From assembly GCA_959608885.1 (NCBI GenBank), contig CAUHSG010000020.1, positions 1-17,033 of the forward strand: a DNA stretch of 17,033 bases, in the 5' to 3' direction. Shown here piece by piece: positions 1-6,955 of this stretch; the stretch's first letter is position 1; each line of letters begins with the position of its first letter. The DNA is from an uncultured Coriobacteriia bacterium (GTDB lineage Bacteria > Actinomycetota > Coriobacteriia > Coriobacteriales > QAMH01). The notes below the pieces were generated by a model. That model did no database searches and had not been told where the DNA came from. It worked only from the letters and a program-made list of their open reading frames with translations. Made by a program: the position numbers and the translations under genes.

Positions 1-18
1 CGGCGACTTCCGTCTGGT
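1..18. repeat. Partial copy of the dispersed palindromic repeat, cut by the window edge
   Basis: The first 18 bases read, on the minus strand, ACCAGACGGAAGTCGCCG. This matches one half of the intact palindrome at 12048-12088 with two substitutions. The other half lies outside the window. It sits just downstream of the formate/nitrite channel gene stop codon, where a terminator would be expected. Confidence 0.6.
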
Positions 19-40
19 CCCCCCGCTGTCCGGTGTGTCC

Positions 41-886
41 CTATGCCTTCTTGCGATATCCAAACCAGTAGACGAGGCCGACGAAGATACAGCCGCCGAT
101 GATGTTACCCAGGGTGGCAAATCCGATGTTGTAGAACACGCCGCCCCAGTTGCAGAGCGCCATCTGCGCCTCGGTGCCAAAACCGCACGCTGCGGCAACG
201 ACACCCATGGGCAGCAGGAACATGTTGGCCACGCAGTGCTCGAAGCCCATGGCGACGAAGGCCATGACAGGAAAGATCGTCGTGAAGATCTTGTCGATGA
301 CCGTGCGACCGGCAAAGCCCATCCACACCGCGAGGCACACGAGGAAGTTGCACATGATGCCGCGGAAGATGATCTGAGCGGGATCAAGGCCGATCTTTCC
401 CGATGCAACCGTGACCATCTGAGCGCCGATGGTATTGTCCCCCGCCTTGATGGCCATGATGGAACAACCGAAGACGATGCCGACGAGCACGAGCGAGCCC
501 GCAAAGTTGCCGAGCCAGACGACGACCCAGTTCTTCAGGACCTTACCCCAGGCGAAGCGCTTGCTCGCGGCGCCCATGACCATGAGACAGTTGCCCGTAA
601 ACAGCTCGGCACCCGCGACGATCACGCAGATGAGACCGAGCGAGAAGCAGAAGCCGCCGAGGATGTTGGATGCGGCAAAGCCGAGCGTCGGGTCTGCCTT
701 CACGCAGGTCATGAACAACGCGCCGCTGCCGATGAGCATGCCGGCCATGAGCGCAAGCACGATGGTGCGGCCAATCTCCATCTGGGTCTTCGCAAGGCCG
801 ACTGACTCGGCCTTCTGCTCGAGCGCCGTGCCCGAAAGGCAATCCGGCTTGATCGCGTTCAAATCCTCGGGTTGTAGCTCCGCCAT
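41..886 (-). CDS. Formate/nitrite transporter family channel (FocA/NirC type)
   Basis: A 281-residue integral membrane protein of the FNT family, pentameric channels that move formate, nitrite or related small anions across the cytoplasmic membrane. The family signatures are visible: AELFTGN near residues 93-99 and GFEHCVANMF near 214-223, whose His matches the conserved pore histidine. About six hydrophobic segments fill the length, which is normal for the family. An in-frame GTG lies one codon upstream, but ATG at 886 is better spaced from the AGAAAGGG ribosome binding site at 893-900. It is transcribed alone, divergently from the NYN gene. Substrate choice among formate, nitrite and hydrosulfide cannot be read from the sequence. 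Formate is plausible in a fermentative anaerobe, but no pyruvate formate-lyase gene is in view. Confidence 0.9.
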   Translation of the reverse strand: MAELQPEDLNAIKPDCLSGTALEQKAESVGLAKTQMEIGRTIVLALMAGMLIGSGALFMTCVKADPTLGFAASNILGGFCFSLGLICVIVAGAELFTGNCLMVMGAASKRFAWGKVLKNWVVVWLGNFAGSLVLVGIVFGCSIMAIKAGDNTIGAQMVTVASGKIGLDPAQIIFRGIMCNFLVCLAVWMGFAGRTVIDKIFTTIFPVMAFVAMGFEHCVANMFLLPMGVVAAACGFGTEAQMALCNWGGVFYNIGFATLGNIIGGCIFVGLVYWFGYRKKA

Positions 887-916
887 CACATTCCCTTTCT
901 ATATCATCTTGCGCCC

Positions 917-931
917 CTGTCTACGAGACAG
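917..931 (-). promoter_or_regulatory. Short hairpin in the leader of the formate/nitrite channel gene
   Basis: CTGTCT and AGACAG form a perfect 6-bp inverted repeat with a 3-base loop, about 30 bases upstream of the ATG at 886. It could be a leader hairpin or a small operator. I see no convincing -35/-10 pair for either divergent gene in the 156-bp gap (887-1042). On the plus strand there is a TTGACA at 1003-1008, but no good -10 follows at the right distance. Confidence 0.3.
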
Positions 932-1042
932 ATGACAAGTTGTACTCATTTCCTGTCGGTTTACAGAAGGGGATTTTACATGAGCTATCATGAGCGGGAT
1001 TATTGACATCACTATGTATTCGCATACGGAAACGGACACATC

Positions 1043-2062
1043 ATGCATGACGAAGTAAACGATGAGCCGCGCCTCGCGCTTCTCATCGATGCGGACAACA
1101 TCTCCGCCAAGTACCTCCCCGTCATCCTCAACGAGATTCCCCGCTACGGCGTGGCGACATACCGCCGCATCTACGGCGACTTCACCGATCCACAGGCGGC
1201 CAAGTGGCGCCCCAAGCTGCTCGACAACTCCATCACGCCGGTCCAGCAGTTCAGCAACGTCAAGAGCCACAAACCCGGCGAGAAGGCCGGCAAGAACGCG
1301 ACCGATTCCACACTCATCATCGACGCGATGGACATCCTGTACGCCGGTAAGGTCGACGGCTTCGTCATCGTCTCATCCGACAGCGACTTCACGCGTCTGG
1401 CCGCGCGCCTGCGCGAGAGCAACATGATCGTGGTCGGCATGGGACGCAACCAGACCGCCATCTCGTTCAGGCACGCCTGCACCAAATTCGTGAACATCGA
1501 GTACCTCTACAAGCTGCAACGCAGCAAGAACGGCGATGAGACGGACGCCGAGACCGATGATATCGAGGAAACCGAGGAGCAATCCACCGTCGACGCGGAG
1601 AACATCGAGACCACGGTCTCGCTGCGCGACGTGGGCGCGGTCATGGGCGGCATCATCCACACGAACGACAACCGTGGCAGGACCACGTCGCTGGCCGAAG
1701 TGGGCGCGGCACTCAACAACAAGTTCCCCGACTTCGACGTTCGCAACTTCGGCTACAGTCAGCTCTCGAAGCTCATCGAGGACTTCGACCGCTTCGAGCT
1801 CGTGAAGACCAATGTGGGCTACGACGTACGCATCGCGGATACGCGCGATGACACCAAACAGGTCGAGCAGTTCATGGTCCTCGAAATCGGCCGCCACAAG
1901 AACAAGTCGATGAGCATCACGTCACTTGCCTCGAAGGTGCATGACACGTTCCCGCACTTTAACGTCAAGGACACGGGATATTCGCAGTTCTACAAGTTCG
2001 TCGACAGTATCAAGGGCATTCACGTCACCGGTGGCAAACGCAAGTACGCGCACCTGGATTAA
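1043..2062 (+). CDS. NYN-domain protein with two OST-HTH/LOTUS domains
   Basis: A 339-residue cytoplasmic protein. Residues 11-155 form a NYN domain (PIN-like nuclease fold, LabA/DUF88 group). Its acidic positions are visible: LLIDADN (D16, D18), LIIDAMD (D94) and SSDSDF (D113, D115), which in this fold form the metal site. A very acidic linker follows (about 164-190). Two OST-HTH (LOTUS) domains come next, about 192-264 and 273-337, each carrying the FPxFxVxxxGYSQ motif. OST-HTH domains bind RNA, including structured RNA, so a role in RNA turnover or RNA-based regulation is likely, though the substrate is unknown. The start has only a weak purine-rich stretch (1028-1036) before it. The gene stands alone, convergent with feoB. 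Domain assignment is firm; biological role is inference. Confidence 0.88.
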   Translation: MHDEVNDEPRLALLIDADNISAKYLPVILNEIPRYGVATYRRIYGDFTDPQAAKWRPKLLDNSITPVQQFSNVKSHKPGEKAGKNATDSTLIIDAMDILYAGKVDGFVIVSSDSDFTRLAARLRESNMIVVGMGRNQTAISFRHACTKFVNIEYLYKLQRSKNGDETDAETDDIEETEEQSTVDAENIETTVSLRDVGAVMGGIIHTNDNRGRTTSLAEVGAALNNKFPDFDVRNFGYSQLSKLIEDFDRFELVKTNVGYDVRIADTRDDTKQVEQFMVLEIGRHKNKSMSITSLASKVHDTFPHFNVKDTGYSQFYKFVDSIKGIHVTGGKRKYAHLD

Positions 2063-2065
2063 GGG

Positions 2066-2098
2066 ATGAGACAGTTTGGTCTGACCAGCTTGTCTCAT
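2066..2098. terminator. Palindrome between two convergent genes, likely bidirectional terminator
   Basis: ATGAGACA at 2066-2073 is mirrored by TGTCTCAT at 2091-2098, and an inner TGGTC/GACCA pair extends the stem across three mismatches. The NYN gene ends at 2062, and the feoB stop codon (2095-2097, minus) lies inside the right arm. The outer arms match the dispersed palindrome family, but the centre differs from the usual CCCCGG core, so this is a divergent copy or a relative. No long U-tract follows on either strand. Confidence 0.6.
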
Positions 2099-4569
2099 AG
2101 TCCTAGCAGCAGCCCGATGCCGTGCACGACGAAGGCGATGAACCAGGCGATGACGCATTGCACGACCACGATGACCGCCGCGTACTTGCCGCCAAGCTCT
2201 CCCCTCACCGTGATGATCGACATGATGCAGGGCGTGTAGAGCAATACGAACACGAGGAAGCTGTAGGCCGCGAGCGGCGTGAAGATCGTCGTGAGCAAGG
2301 CGAGGTTACCACCGACGAGCTGCGTGATGGTCGAGATGACGTTTTCCTTGGCCATGAATCCCGTGAGCACCGCCGTCGCGGCGCGCCAGTCGCCAAATCC
2401 GAGCGGTGCGAAGATGGGCGCAAAAATCGTTCCGATGCCCGCGAGCATGCTCTGCGTCTGGTCGGCGACGACGTTGAAGCGCACGTCGAAGGTCTGCAAG
2501 AACCAGATGACGAGCGTTGCCACGAACACGACCGTGAACGCCTTCTTCGCGAACTCCTTCGCCTTGTCCCAGGCCAGACGACACACGGTGCCCACGCTTG
2601 GCAAACGGTAGTTGGGAAGCTCCATCACGAAGGGCACGGGGTCGCCGCGAAACACCGTGCGACTGAGGATGAACGCGGCAACGATGCCGACGACGATACC
2701 GAGCAGATACAGCGACAGCATCGCAAGCGCAGCGTACTGGGCGAAGAAGAAACCGCAGAGCATCGCGTAAACGGGCAGCTTGGCCGAACAGCTCATGAAC
2801 GGCACGAGCATGATGGTCATGCGCCGGTCATGCTCGGAAGGAAGGGTGCGCGTCGCCATGATGGCCGGCACGCTGCAACCGAACCCCATGATGAGCGGCA
2901 CGAAGCTGCGTCCCGATAGGCCGAGCTTACGCAGGAGCTTGTCCATGAAGAAGGCCACGCGGGCCATATAACCCGTGTCCTCGAGGGCGGAGAGCAGGAG
3001 GAACAGCACGACGATGATGGGCAGGAACGAGAGGACGGTGCCCACGCCAGGAAACACGCCATCGCAGACGAGCGAGACGACGAGCGAATTGACCTCGAGC
3101 GATTCGAGCCCGTCGCGCACGGCCTGTGTGAGCCAATCGATGCCCTCGCCCAGCAAGTCCGAGAGCGGCTGGCCGACTACGTTGAAGGTCAGCCAGAAGA
3201 CGACGGCCATGATGAGGATGAACATGGGGATGGCCGTGTACTTGCCCGTCAGGATGCGGTCGGCCTTGAGGGAACGCTCGTGCTCGCGCGACATGCGAGG
3301 GCGCCACACGCACTTCGCGCACGTCCTTTCGATGAAGGTGAAGCGCATGTCGCTGATGGCGGCCATGCGGTCGACGCCGGTCTCGCTCTCCATCTGCGCG
3401 ACGATGTGCTCGACGGCATCGAGCTCGTTGACGTCGAGGGCGAGCGCCTCGGTTACGAGCGGGTCACCTTCGATGAGCTTGGTCGCCGCGAAGCGCAGCG
3501 GCAAATCGGCGCGAAGCGCATGATCCTCGATGAGGTGCATGACGCCGTGAATGCAACGGTGCACCGCACCGCCATCGGGACCGTCGGGTTCGCAGAAATC
3601 GACGCGACCGGGACGTAGCTGCTTGCGCGCGGTGACGAGCGCGTGCTCGACGAGCTCGTCGATGCCCTGGTCGTTTGCGGCCGCGATGGGCACGACGGGA
3701 ACGCCGAGCTCGGCCTCGAGCACGTTAATGTCGATACTGCCGCCGTTGGCCACGACCTCGTCCATCATGTTGAGAGCGATGACGAGCGGCACGTCGAGTT
3801 CCATGAGCTGCAGGCTCAGGTAGAGGTTGCGCTCGATGTTCGTGCCGTCGACGATGTCGATGATGGCATCGGGTTTCTCGTCGAGCACGAACTGCCGTGA
3901 GACGATTTCCTCGCTCGTGTAGGGCGACAGCGAGTAGATACCCGGCAGGTCAGTCACCGTCGCCTTGGGGTGATTGCGTATGGTGCCATCCTTGCGATCG
4001 ACCGTCACGCCCGGAAAGTTCCCGACATGCTGGTTCGACCCGGTCAATGCGTTGAAGAGCGTCGTCTTGCCCGCGTTCTGGTTGCCGACGAGCGCGAAGT
4101 TGACCGACCGTCCTTGCGGTATCGCACGGCCTTTGGGACGAGGGCGGTATCGCTCGTTGGCTCCATCCTTGAGAGCACCGTCGATATCCTCCTCGCCAAA
4201 GGAGGGATGCAACGTCTCGGAAGCCATGACGGGGTCGGAAGTGTTCATCTTCGCGACCGGTTCCTCGCGGTCGCTCGGATTCTCGTCGATATCCCCTATC
4301 GAGATCTGTGCCGCGTCCGCCTTGCGGATCGTGAGCTCGTAGCCACGCAGGCACAGCTGGATGGGATCGCCGAGCGGCGCTTCCTTCTGCACCGTGACGC
4401 GCACGCCCGGTGTGAGTCCCATGTCGAAAATGTGCTGACGCAGCTGGCTGGAATCGCAGTTGACGCTCGTGATGACGGCGGACGTGCCCATGGGCAACTC
4501 GTCGAGCGTACGCGCCACGTCACGCCCGGTCGGGTCAATCATCGAATATGAGGTCTGTTCGTCCGTCAC
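2095..4569 (-). CDS. feoB: FeoA-FeoB fusion, ferrous iron transporter
   Basis: GTP-driven Fe(II) importer of the cytoplasmic membrane, 824 residues from a GTG start. An N-terminal FeoA (SH3-like) domain covers about residues 21-91, followed by a 60-residue acidic linker. The G domain begins near 155, with G1 GNQNAGKT (162-169), G2 Thr in FPGVTVD (189), G3 DLPG (207-210) and G4 NMMD (267-270). The membrane part carries the two Gate regions and the conserved Cys stretches GFGCSVPAIMATR and MSCSAKLPVY. The reading frame stays open upstream to 4746, but that would overlap ygjP. GTG at 4569 has AAAGAGA upstream at good spacing, whereas the ATG at 4542 has no ribosome binding site. There is no separate feoC. 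The fusion means FeoA and FeoB are made one-to-one. Confidence 0.93.
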   Translation of the reverse strand: MTDEQTSYSMIDPTGRDVARTLDELPMGTSAVITSVNCDSSQLRQHIFDMGLTPGVRVTVQKEAPLGDPIQLCLRGYELTIRKADAAQISIGDIDENPSDREEPVAKMNTSDPVMASETLHPSFGEEDIDGALKDGANERYRPRPKGRAIPQGRSVNFALVGNQNAGKTTLFNALTGSNQHVGNFPGVTVDRKDGTIRNHPKATVTDLPGIYSLSPYTSEEIVSRQFVLDEKPDAIIDIVDGTNIERNLYLSLQLMELDVPLVIALNMMDEVVANGGSIDINVLEAELGVPVVPIAAANDQGIDELVEHALVTARKQLRPGRVDFCEPDGPDGGAVHRCIHGVMHLIEDHALRADLPLRFAATKLIEGDPLVTEALALDVNELDAVEHIVAQMESETGVDRMAAISDMRFTFIERTCAKCVWRPRMSREHERSLKADRILTGKYTAIPMFILIMAVVFWLTFNVVGQPLSDLLGEGIDWLTQAVRDGLESLEVNSLVVSLVCDGVFPGVGTVLSFLPIIVVLFLLLSALEDTGYMARVAFFMDKLLRKLGLSGRSFVPLIMGFGCSVPAIMATRTLPSEHDRRMTIMLVPFMSCSAKLPVYAMLCGFFFAQYAALAMLSLYLLGIVVGIVAAFILSRTVFRGDPVPFVMELPNYRLPSVGTVCRLAWDKAKEFAKKAFTVVFVATLVIWFLQTFDVRFNVVADQTQSMLAGIGTIFAPIFAPLGFGDWRAATAVLTGFMAKENVISTITQLVGGNLALLTTIFTPLAAYSFLVFVLLYTPCIMSIITVRGELGGKYAAVIVVVQCVIAWFIAFVVHGIGLLLGL

Positions 4570-4586
4570 GTTTGTCTCTTTCGAAG

Positions 4587-4602
4587 TATCAACTTCATGA
4601 TA
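4587..4602. promoter_or_regulatory. Possible operator upstream of feoB
   Basis: TATCA and TGATA form an interrupted 16-bp palindrome with a 6-base centre, 18 bases upstream of the chosen feoB start. It is AT-rich in a GC-rich setting. Position and symmetry would suit a metal-responsive repressor, but it does not match a DtxR/IdeR or Fur consensus that I can recognise, and five-base arms can arise by chance. Confidence 0.25.
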
Positions 4603-4614
4603 ACAGTCCTTGCC

Positions 4615-4647
4615 GATGAGAAATTTACTCCGGGCAATTTTCTCATC
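4615..4647. repeat. Divergent copy of the dispersed palindromic repeat
   Basis: GATGAGAAA at 4615-4623 is mirrored by TTTTCTCATC at 4638-4647 around a centre that retains CTCCGGGC. The ygjP stop codon (4643-4645) lies inside the right arm, so the palindrome forms the end of that gene and the space before feoB. It may act as a terminator for ygjP or, if transcription continues, as an intercistronic hairpin. Confidence 0.65.
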
Positions 4648-5200
4648 GCAGCAGTGCCCGACGCTCGCGCCAATCGGGCAGGAAGCCGTCCATGAGCTCG
4701 TGGAAGCGGGCGTTGTGGCTCGGCTCAAGCATATGAACGAGCTCATGCACCACCACGTACTCCAGGCAACGCGGCGGATAGAGTGCCAGACGCGTGTTGA
4801 TGCATACGCGGCCCGTCGCCGGCTGACACGAGCCCCAACGACTTTTCATGTTTCGGAAGGCAAGCTTCTTGACGCGCACGCCAATGATGGGCTCCCATAT
4901 CTCGAGCAAAGGTGCAACCGCTGCCTCGACAAGCACGCGCCATGCGAGCTTGTCTTCCTCGCTCGCGTAGGTAGCCTGGGCCATGGGAGACTCGGCGAGC
5001 CGGCCGCGCTGCCGCTCGATCCAGGCGGCGTTGCGCTCCACGACGTCGCGCATCTCCTGGACGGTTGCCAATAGCGGCGCGGATATGACGAGGGAACCAT
5101 CACCTTCCACACGCAGCCGGATGTTGCGCATACCCTTGCGACGCACCACACGCACCCGATATCCGGCCAGTTCCGTGATTCTCTCGTTCATGGAATCCAT
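4643..5200 (-). CDS. YgjP-family zinc metallopeptidase-like protein (DUF45)
   Basis: A cytoplasmic protein of 185 residues. The C-terminal half has HELVH (152-156), then H162 and FH (166-167), which is the HExxH-x5-H zinc-site pattern of the YgjP/M48-like family. Upstream sequence FRNMKSRWGSC is also typical of the family. The frame is open to 5236, but the first 12 codons of that extension are simply the translation of the palindromic repeat at 5201-5236. The real start is therefore ATG at 5200, or ATG at 5191 (MNERITEL). Neither has a strong ribosome binding site; a GGA lies 4 bases before 5191. The cellular substrate is unknown. It lies upstream of feoB on the same strand, with a 73-base gap holding a palindrome, so co-transcription is uncertain. 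Confidence 0.85.
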   Translation of the reverse strand: MDSMNERITELAGYRVRVVRRKGMRNIRLRVEGDGSLVISAPLLATVQEMRDVVERNAAWIERQRGRLAESPMAQATYASEEDKLAWRVLVEAAVAPLLEIWEPIIGVRVKKLAFRNMKSRWGSCQPATGRVCINTRLALYPPRCLEYVVVHELVHMLEPSHNARFHELMDGFLPDWRERRALLR

Positions 5201-5236
5201 GATAAGACAAAAGTGCCCCGGCAAGTTTTGTCTCAT
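5201..5236. repeat. Dispersed palindromic repeat, intact copy
   Basis: GATAAGACAAAA at 5201-5212 is mirrored by TTTTGTCTCATT starting at 5226, around the core GTGCCCCGGCAAG. Positions 5202-5232 are identical over 31 bases to the copy at 5968-5998. It directly abuts the ygjP start codon. Confidence 0.85.
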
Positions 5237-5249
5237 TCGCCAACGAATC

Positions 5250-5270
5250 GTCCCCGGCGCCTTTTGTCAC
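5250..5270. repeat. Truncated copy of the dispersed palindromic repeat
   Basis: The stretch GTCCCCGGCGCCTTTTGTCA matches the core and one arm of the family; the second arm is missing. It lies 13 bases from the intact copy at 5201-5236 and just past the lipoprotein stop codon, so the two together fill the space between lipoprotein and ygjP. Confidence 0.55.
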
Positions 5271-5280
5271 ATGACGACAC

Positions 5281-5808
5281 TTACTGCAGCTGAATCGACT
5301 CCATCACGCTGTCGAATGTCGACTTGTCACCTATGGTCTCTATGGTGTAAATCGTCTCGTCCGTCACGATATAGGCCTTGGTCATGTCCATGCGCTCGGC
5401 TTCGCCACCATCGTTGCATTTGTAGCCGATTTCGTAACCGGTGACGGTCATTCCCCCGATATCGTACTGGCCCATTTCCGTGGAGGAGTAGTCAGTCGCC
5501 GCAAAGGTCTCGATTGCGTCTTGTCTGTCGATCTCCCGAAGCTCCTCAACAGTCATGGGAGTACCCTCCAGCTGCTCGAAATAGAACAGGGTTGCCTGGG
5601 ATTCATCCGGGCTGACATATTGGAAATGTCCATGCGTGTCATCATTGTAGCTACCCGTATTGATGGTCCAATCAGCGGGAACCTTCGCCTGGAGGCCCGA
5701 TACCTCGACATCTTGAGACGACTGCGCTGGAGAGCTTTGCGCAGCTCCGCATCCAGCCAGGCACAACATCATGCAAGCCACGCATACGGCAACCGCAATC
5801 CTCTTCAT
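5281..5808 (-). CDS. Small secreted lipoprotein of unknown function
   Basis: A 175-residue precursor. The N terminus is a lipoprotein signal peptide: MKR, a hydrophobic stretch, then the lipobox LAGC with the lipidated Cys at residue 20. A Ser/Gln-rich spacer follows (about 24-36), then a soluble domain of about 135 residues starting near VSGLQAKVPADWTIN. That domain, with its XVPXDW opening and a late ETIGDKSTFDSVMESIQL helix, loosely resembles the PsbP/DcrB-like lipoproteins common in Gram-positive anaerobes. This is only an impression and no function is claimed. The start is well supported: GGAGAGG lies just upstream of ATG 5808, and the 28-codon upstream extension of the frame has neither a ribosome binding site nor signal-peptide character. 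It is divergent from the patatin gene. Confidence 0.8.
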   Translation of the reverse strand: MKRIAVAVCVACMMLCLAGCGAAQSSPAQSSQDVEVSGLQAKVPADWTINTGSYNDDTHGHFQYVSPDESQATLFYFEQLEGTPMTVEELREIDRQDAIETFAATDYSSTEMGQYDIGGMTVTGYEIGYKCNDGGEAERMDMTKAYIVTDETIYTIETIGDKSTFDSVMESIQLQ

Positions 5809-5842
5809 AGCCTCTCCTTCCCGCGCTTTCTCTTCTAGTAGG

Positions 5843-5873
5843 AGTCTAGCATCTTCGCTGCAGCAGACATCAA
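5843..5873 (-). promoter_or_regulatory. Possible promoter of the lipoprotein gene
   Basis: On the minus strand TTGATG (5873-5868) is followed after 19 bases by TAGACT (5848-5843), which carries an extended TGn just before it. The spacing is longer than ideal, so this is a weak call. It lies about 35 bases upstream of the start codon. Confidence 0.3.
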
Positions 5874-5967
5874 TCGGTGTCTGAAACTGCATGTTAGAGG
5901 CGAACCGGTATTTCGCAGACGGAACACGTCACGACTCATCAATCGTCCCATGATCGTCTCGTCCAAA

Positions 5968-5999
5968 ATAAGACAAAAGTGCCCCGGCAAGTTTTGTCA
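5968..5999. repeat. Dispersed palindromic repeat, intact copy
   Basis: ATAAGACAAAA and TTTTGTCA flank the GTGCCCCGGCAAG core; 31 bases are identical to the copy at 5202-5232, about 766 bp away. It lies in the divergent region between the lipoprotein and patatin genes, and its right end overlaps the candidate -35 of the patatin promoter. Confidence 0.85.
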
Positions 6000-6020
6000 C
6001 CTTCGGGCGAGCGCTACAAT
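5994..6020 (+). promoter_or_regulatory. Candidate promoter of the patatin gene, leaderless arrangement
   Basis: TTGTCA (5994-5999), at the end of the palindromic repeat, is followed after 15 bases by TACAAT (6015-6020). A start site 7 bases past the -10 would be 6027, the A of the ATG. This fits the absence of any purine-rich ribosome binding site before that ATG. The 15-base spacing is short, so the -35 is less certain than the -10. Confidence 0.45.
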
Positions 6021-6026
6021 GCCGTC

Positions 6027-6923
6027 ATGGAATCAATGCTGACAAGCAACGTGTTCGACACCGCTCTCATCTTCGAGGGCGGCGGCATGCGCGCGAGCTA
6101 CACCTGCGCGCTGGCGAACGCACTACTCGAAAACGGCATCTTCTTCGACAACGTCTACGGACTCTCCGCCGGAGCGAGCAACGCGGTCAACTACATCTCG
6201 CGTGACATCGACCGCACGAAGCGTTCCTTTGTCGACCTGGTCGAAGACCCCGAATTCGGTGGTGTCGGCACCTTTCTGCAACACAAGGGTTTCTTCTCCG
6301 CCAAGCACATCTACGAAGAAGCAGGGCTTCCCGGCGGATTCCTCCCCTTCGATTTCGCGACCTTTGCGGCCAATCCCGCAAAGGTCACCATCGAGTCATT
6401 CGACCGCGACACGGGCGAGAGCGTGTACTGGACCAAGGACGACATGCAGACCATCGAAGACCTGATGGTACGCGTACGTGCCTCCTCGACGCTTCCGCTC
6501 GTCATGCCCTCCCCCAAGATCGGCGCCAACCACTACTACGACGGCGGGCTGGGCGAAGGGGCCGGCTTCCTGCTTCCCCGCGCACGACGCGACGGCTTCA
6601 CGCGCTTCCTCATCGTGCGCACGCGTCCGCGCGAGTATCGCAAGATGCCATCCACTGGACCAACCGACAAGTTCACTCGCGCGGTGCTCTGGGGACGCCC
6701 CTATGTGACCGATGCCCTCAAGAGCCGGTCGGAGCGCTACAACGCGATGTGCGACGAAATCGAGCGACTCGAAGCCACCGGCAATGCCCATGTTTTCTAC
6801 GCCGAGGGCATGGCCGTCTCGAGCGGTGAGACCGACATCGCAAAGCTCCAGGCAAGTTATGACGCCGGCCGTACGCAGGCAATGCGCGAGCTACCCGCAA
6901 TCAGGGAATTTCTGGGAATGTAG
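6027..6923 (+). CDS. Patatin-like phospholipase
   Basis: A 298-residue cytoplasmic lipid acyl hydrolase of the patatin family (RssA/YjjU type). The catalytic parts are all visible: the oxyanion loop EGGGMRASYT (residues 17-26), the nucleophile elbow GLSAGAS with Ser47, and the DGG motif with Asp172 of the Ser-Asp dyad. The frame is open to 5979, but that extension translates the palindromic repeat, so I take ATG 6027. ATG 6036 is the alternative. Neither has a ribosome binding site, which points to a leaderless message from the -10 at 6015-6020. It probably removes acyl chains from phospholipids or related esters; the natural substrate is not predictable. It is divergent from the lipoprotein gene and convergent with nrdG. 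Confidence 0.9.
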   Translation: MESMLTSNVFDTALIFEGGGMRASYTCALANALLENGIFFDNVYGLSAGASNAVNYISRDIDRTKRSFVDLVEDPEFGGVGTFLQHKGFFSAKHIYEEAGLPGGFLPFDFATFAANPAKVTIESFDRDTGESVYWTKDDMQTIEDLMVRVRASSTLPLVMPSPKIGANHYYDGGLGEGAGFLLPRARRDGFTRFLIVRTRPREYRKMPSTGPTDKFTRAVLWGRPYVTDALKSRSERYNAMCDEIERLEATGNAHVFYAEGMAVSSGETDIAKLQASYDAGRTQAMRELPAIREFLGM

Positions 6924-6934
6924 CGCCAAAATGA

Positions 6935-6949
6935 AGGGGCCCGACCCCT
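6935..6949. terminator. GC-rich hairpin between convergent genes
   Basis: AGGGG and CCCCT flank a five-base CCCGA loop in the 32-bp gap between the patatin stop (6923) and the nrdG stop (6956-6958, minus). The position suits a bidirectional terminator, although the stem is short and there is no U-tract. Confidence 0.45.
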
Positions 6950-6955
6950 GTCACA

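Noticed and set aside
2122..2919. A 265-codon open frame opposite feoB
   Set aside because: Highly charged, low-complexity translation on the antisense strand of the FeoB membrane domain; no ribosome binding site or domain.
5201..5270. A CRISPR array made of the repeated palindromes
   Set aside because: The copies are not regularly spaced, differ in sequence, and are scattered over 17 kb at gene borders with no cas genes.
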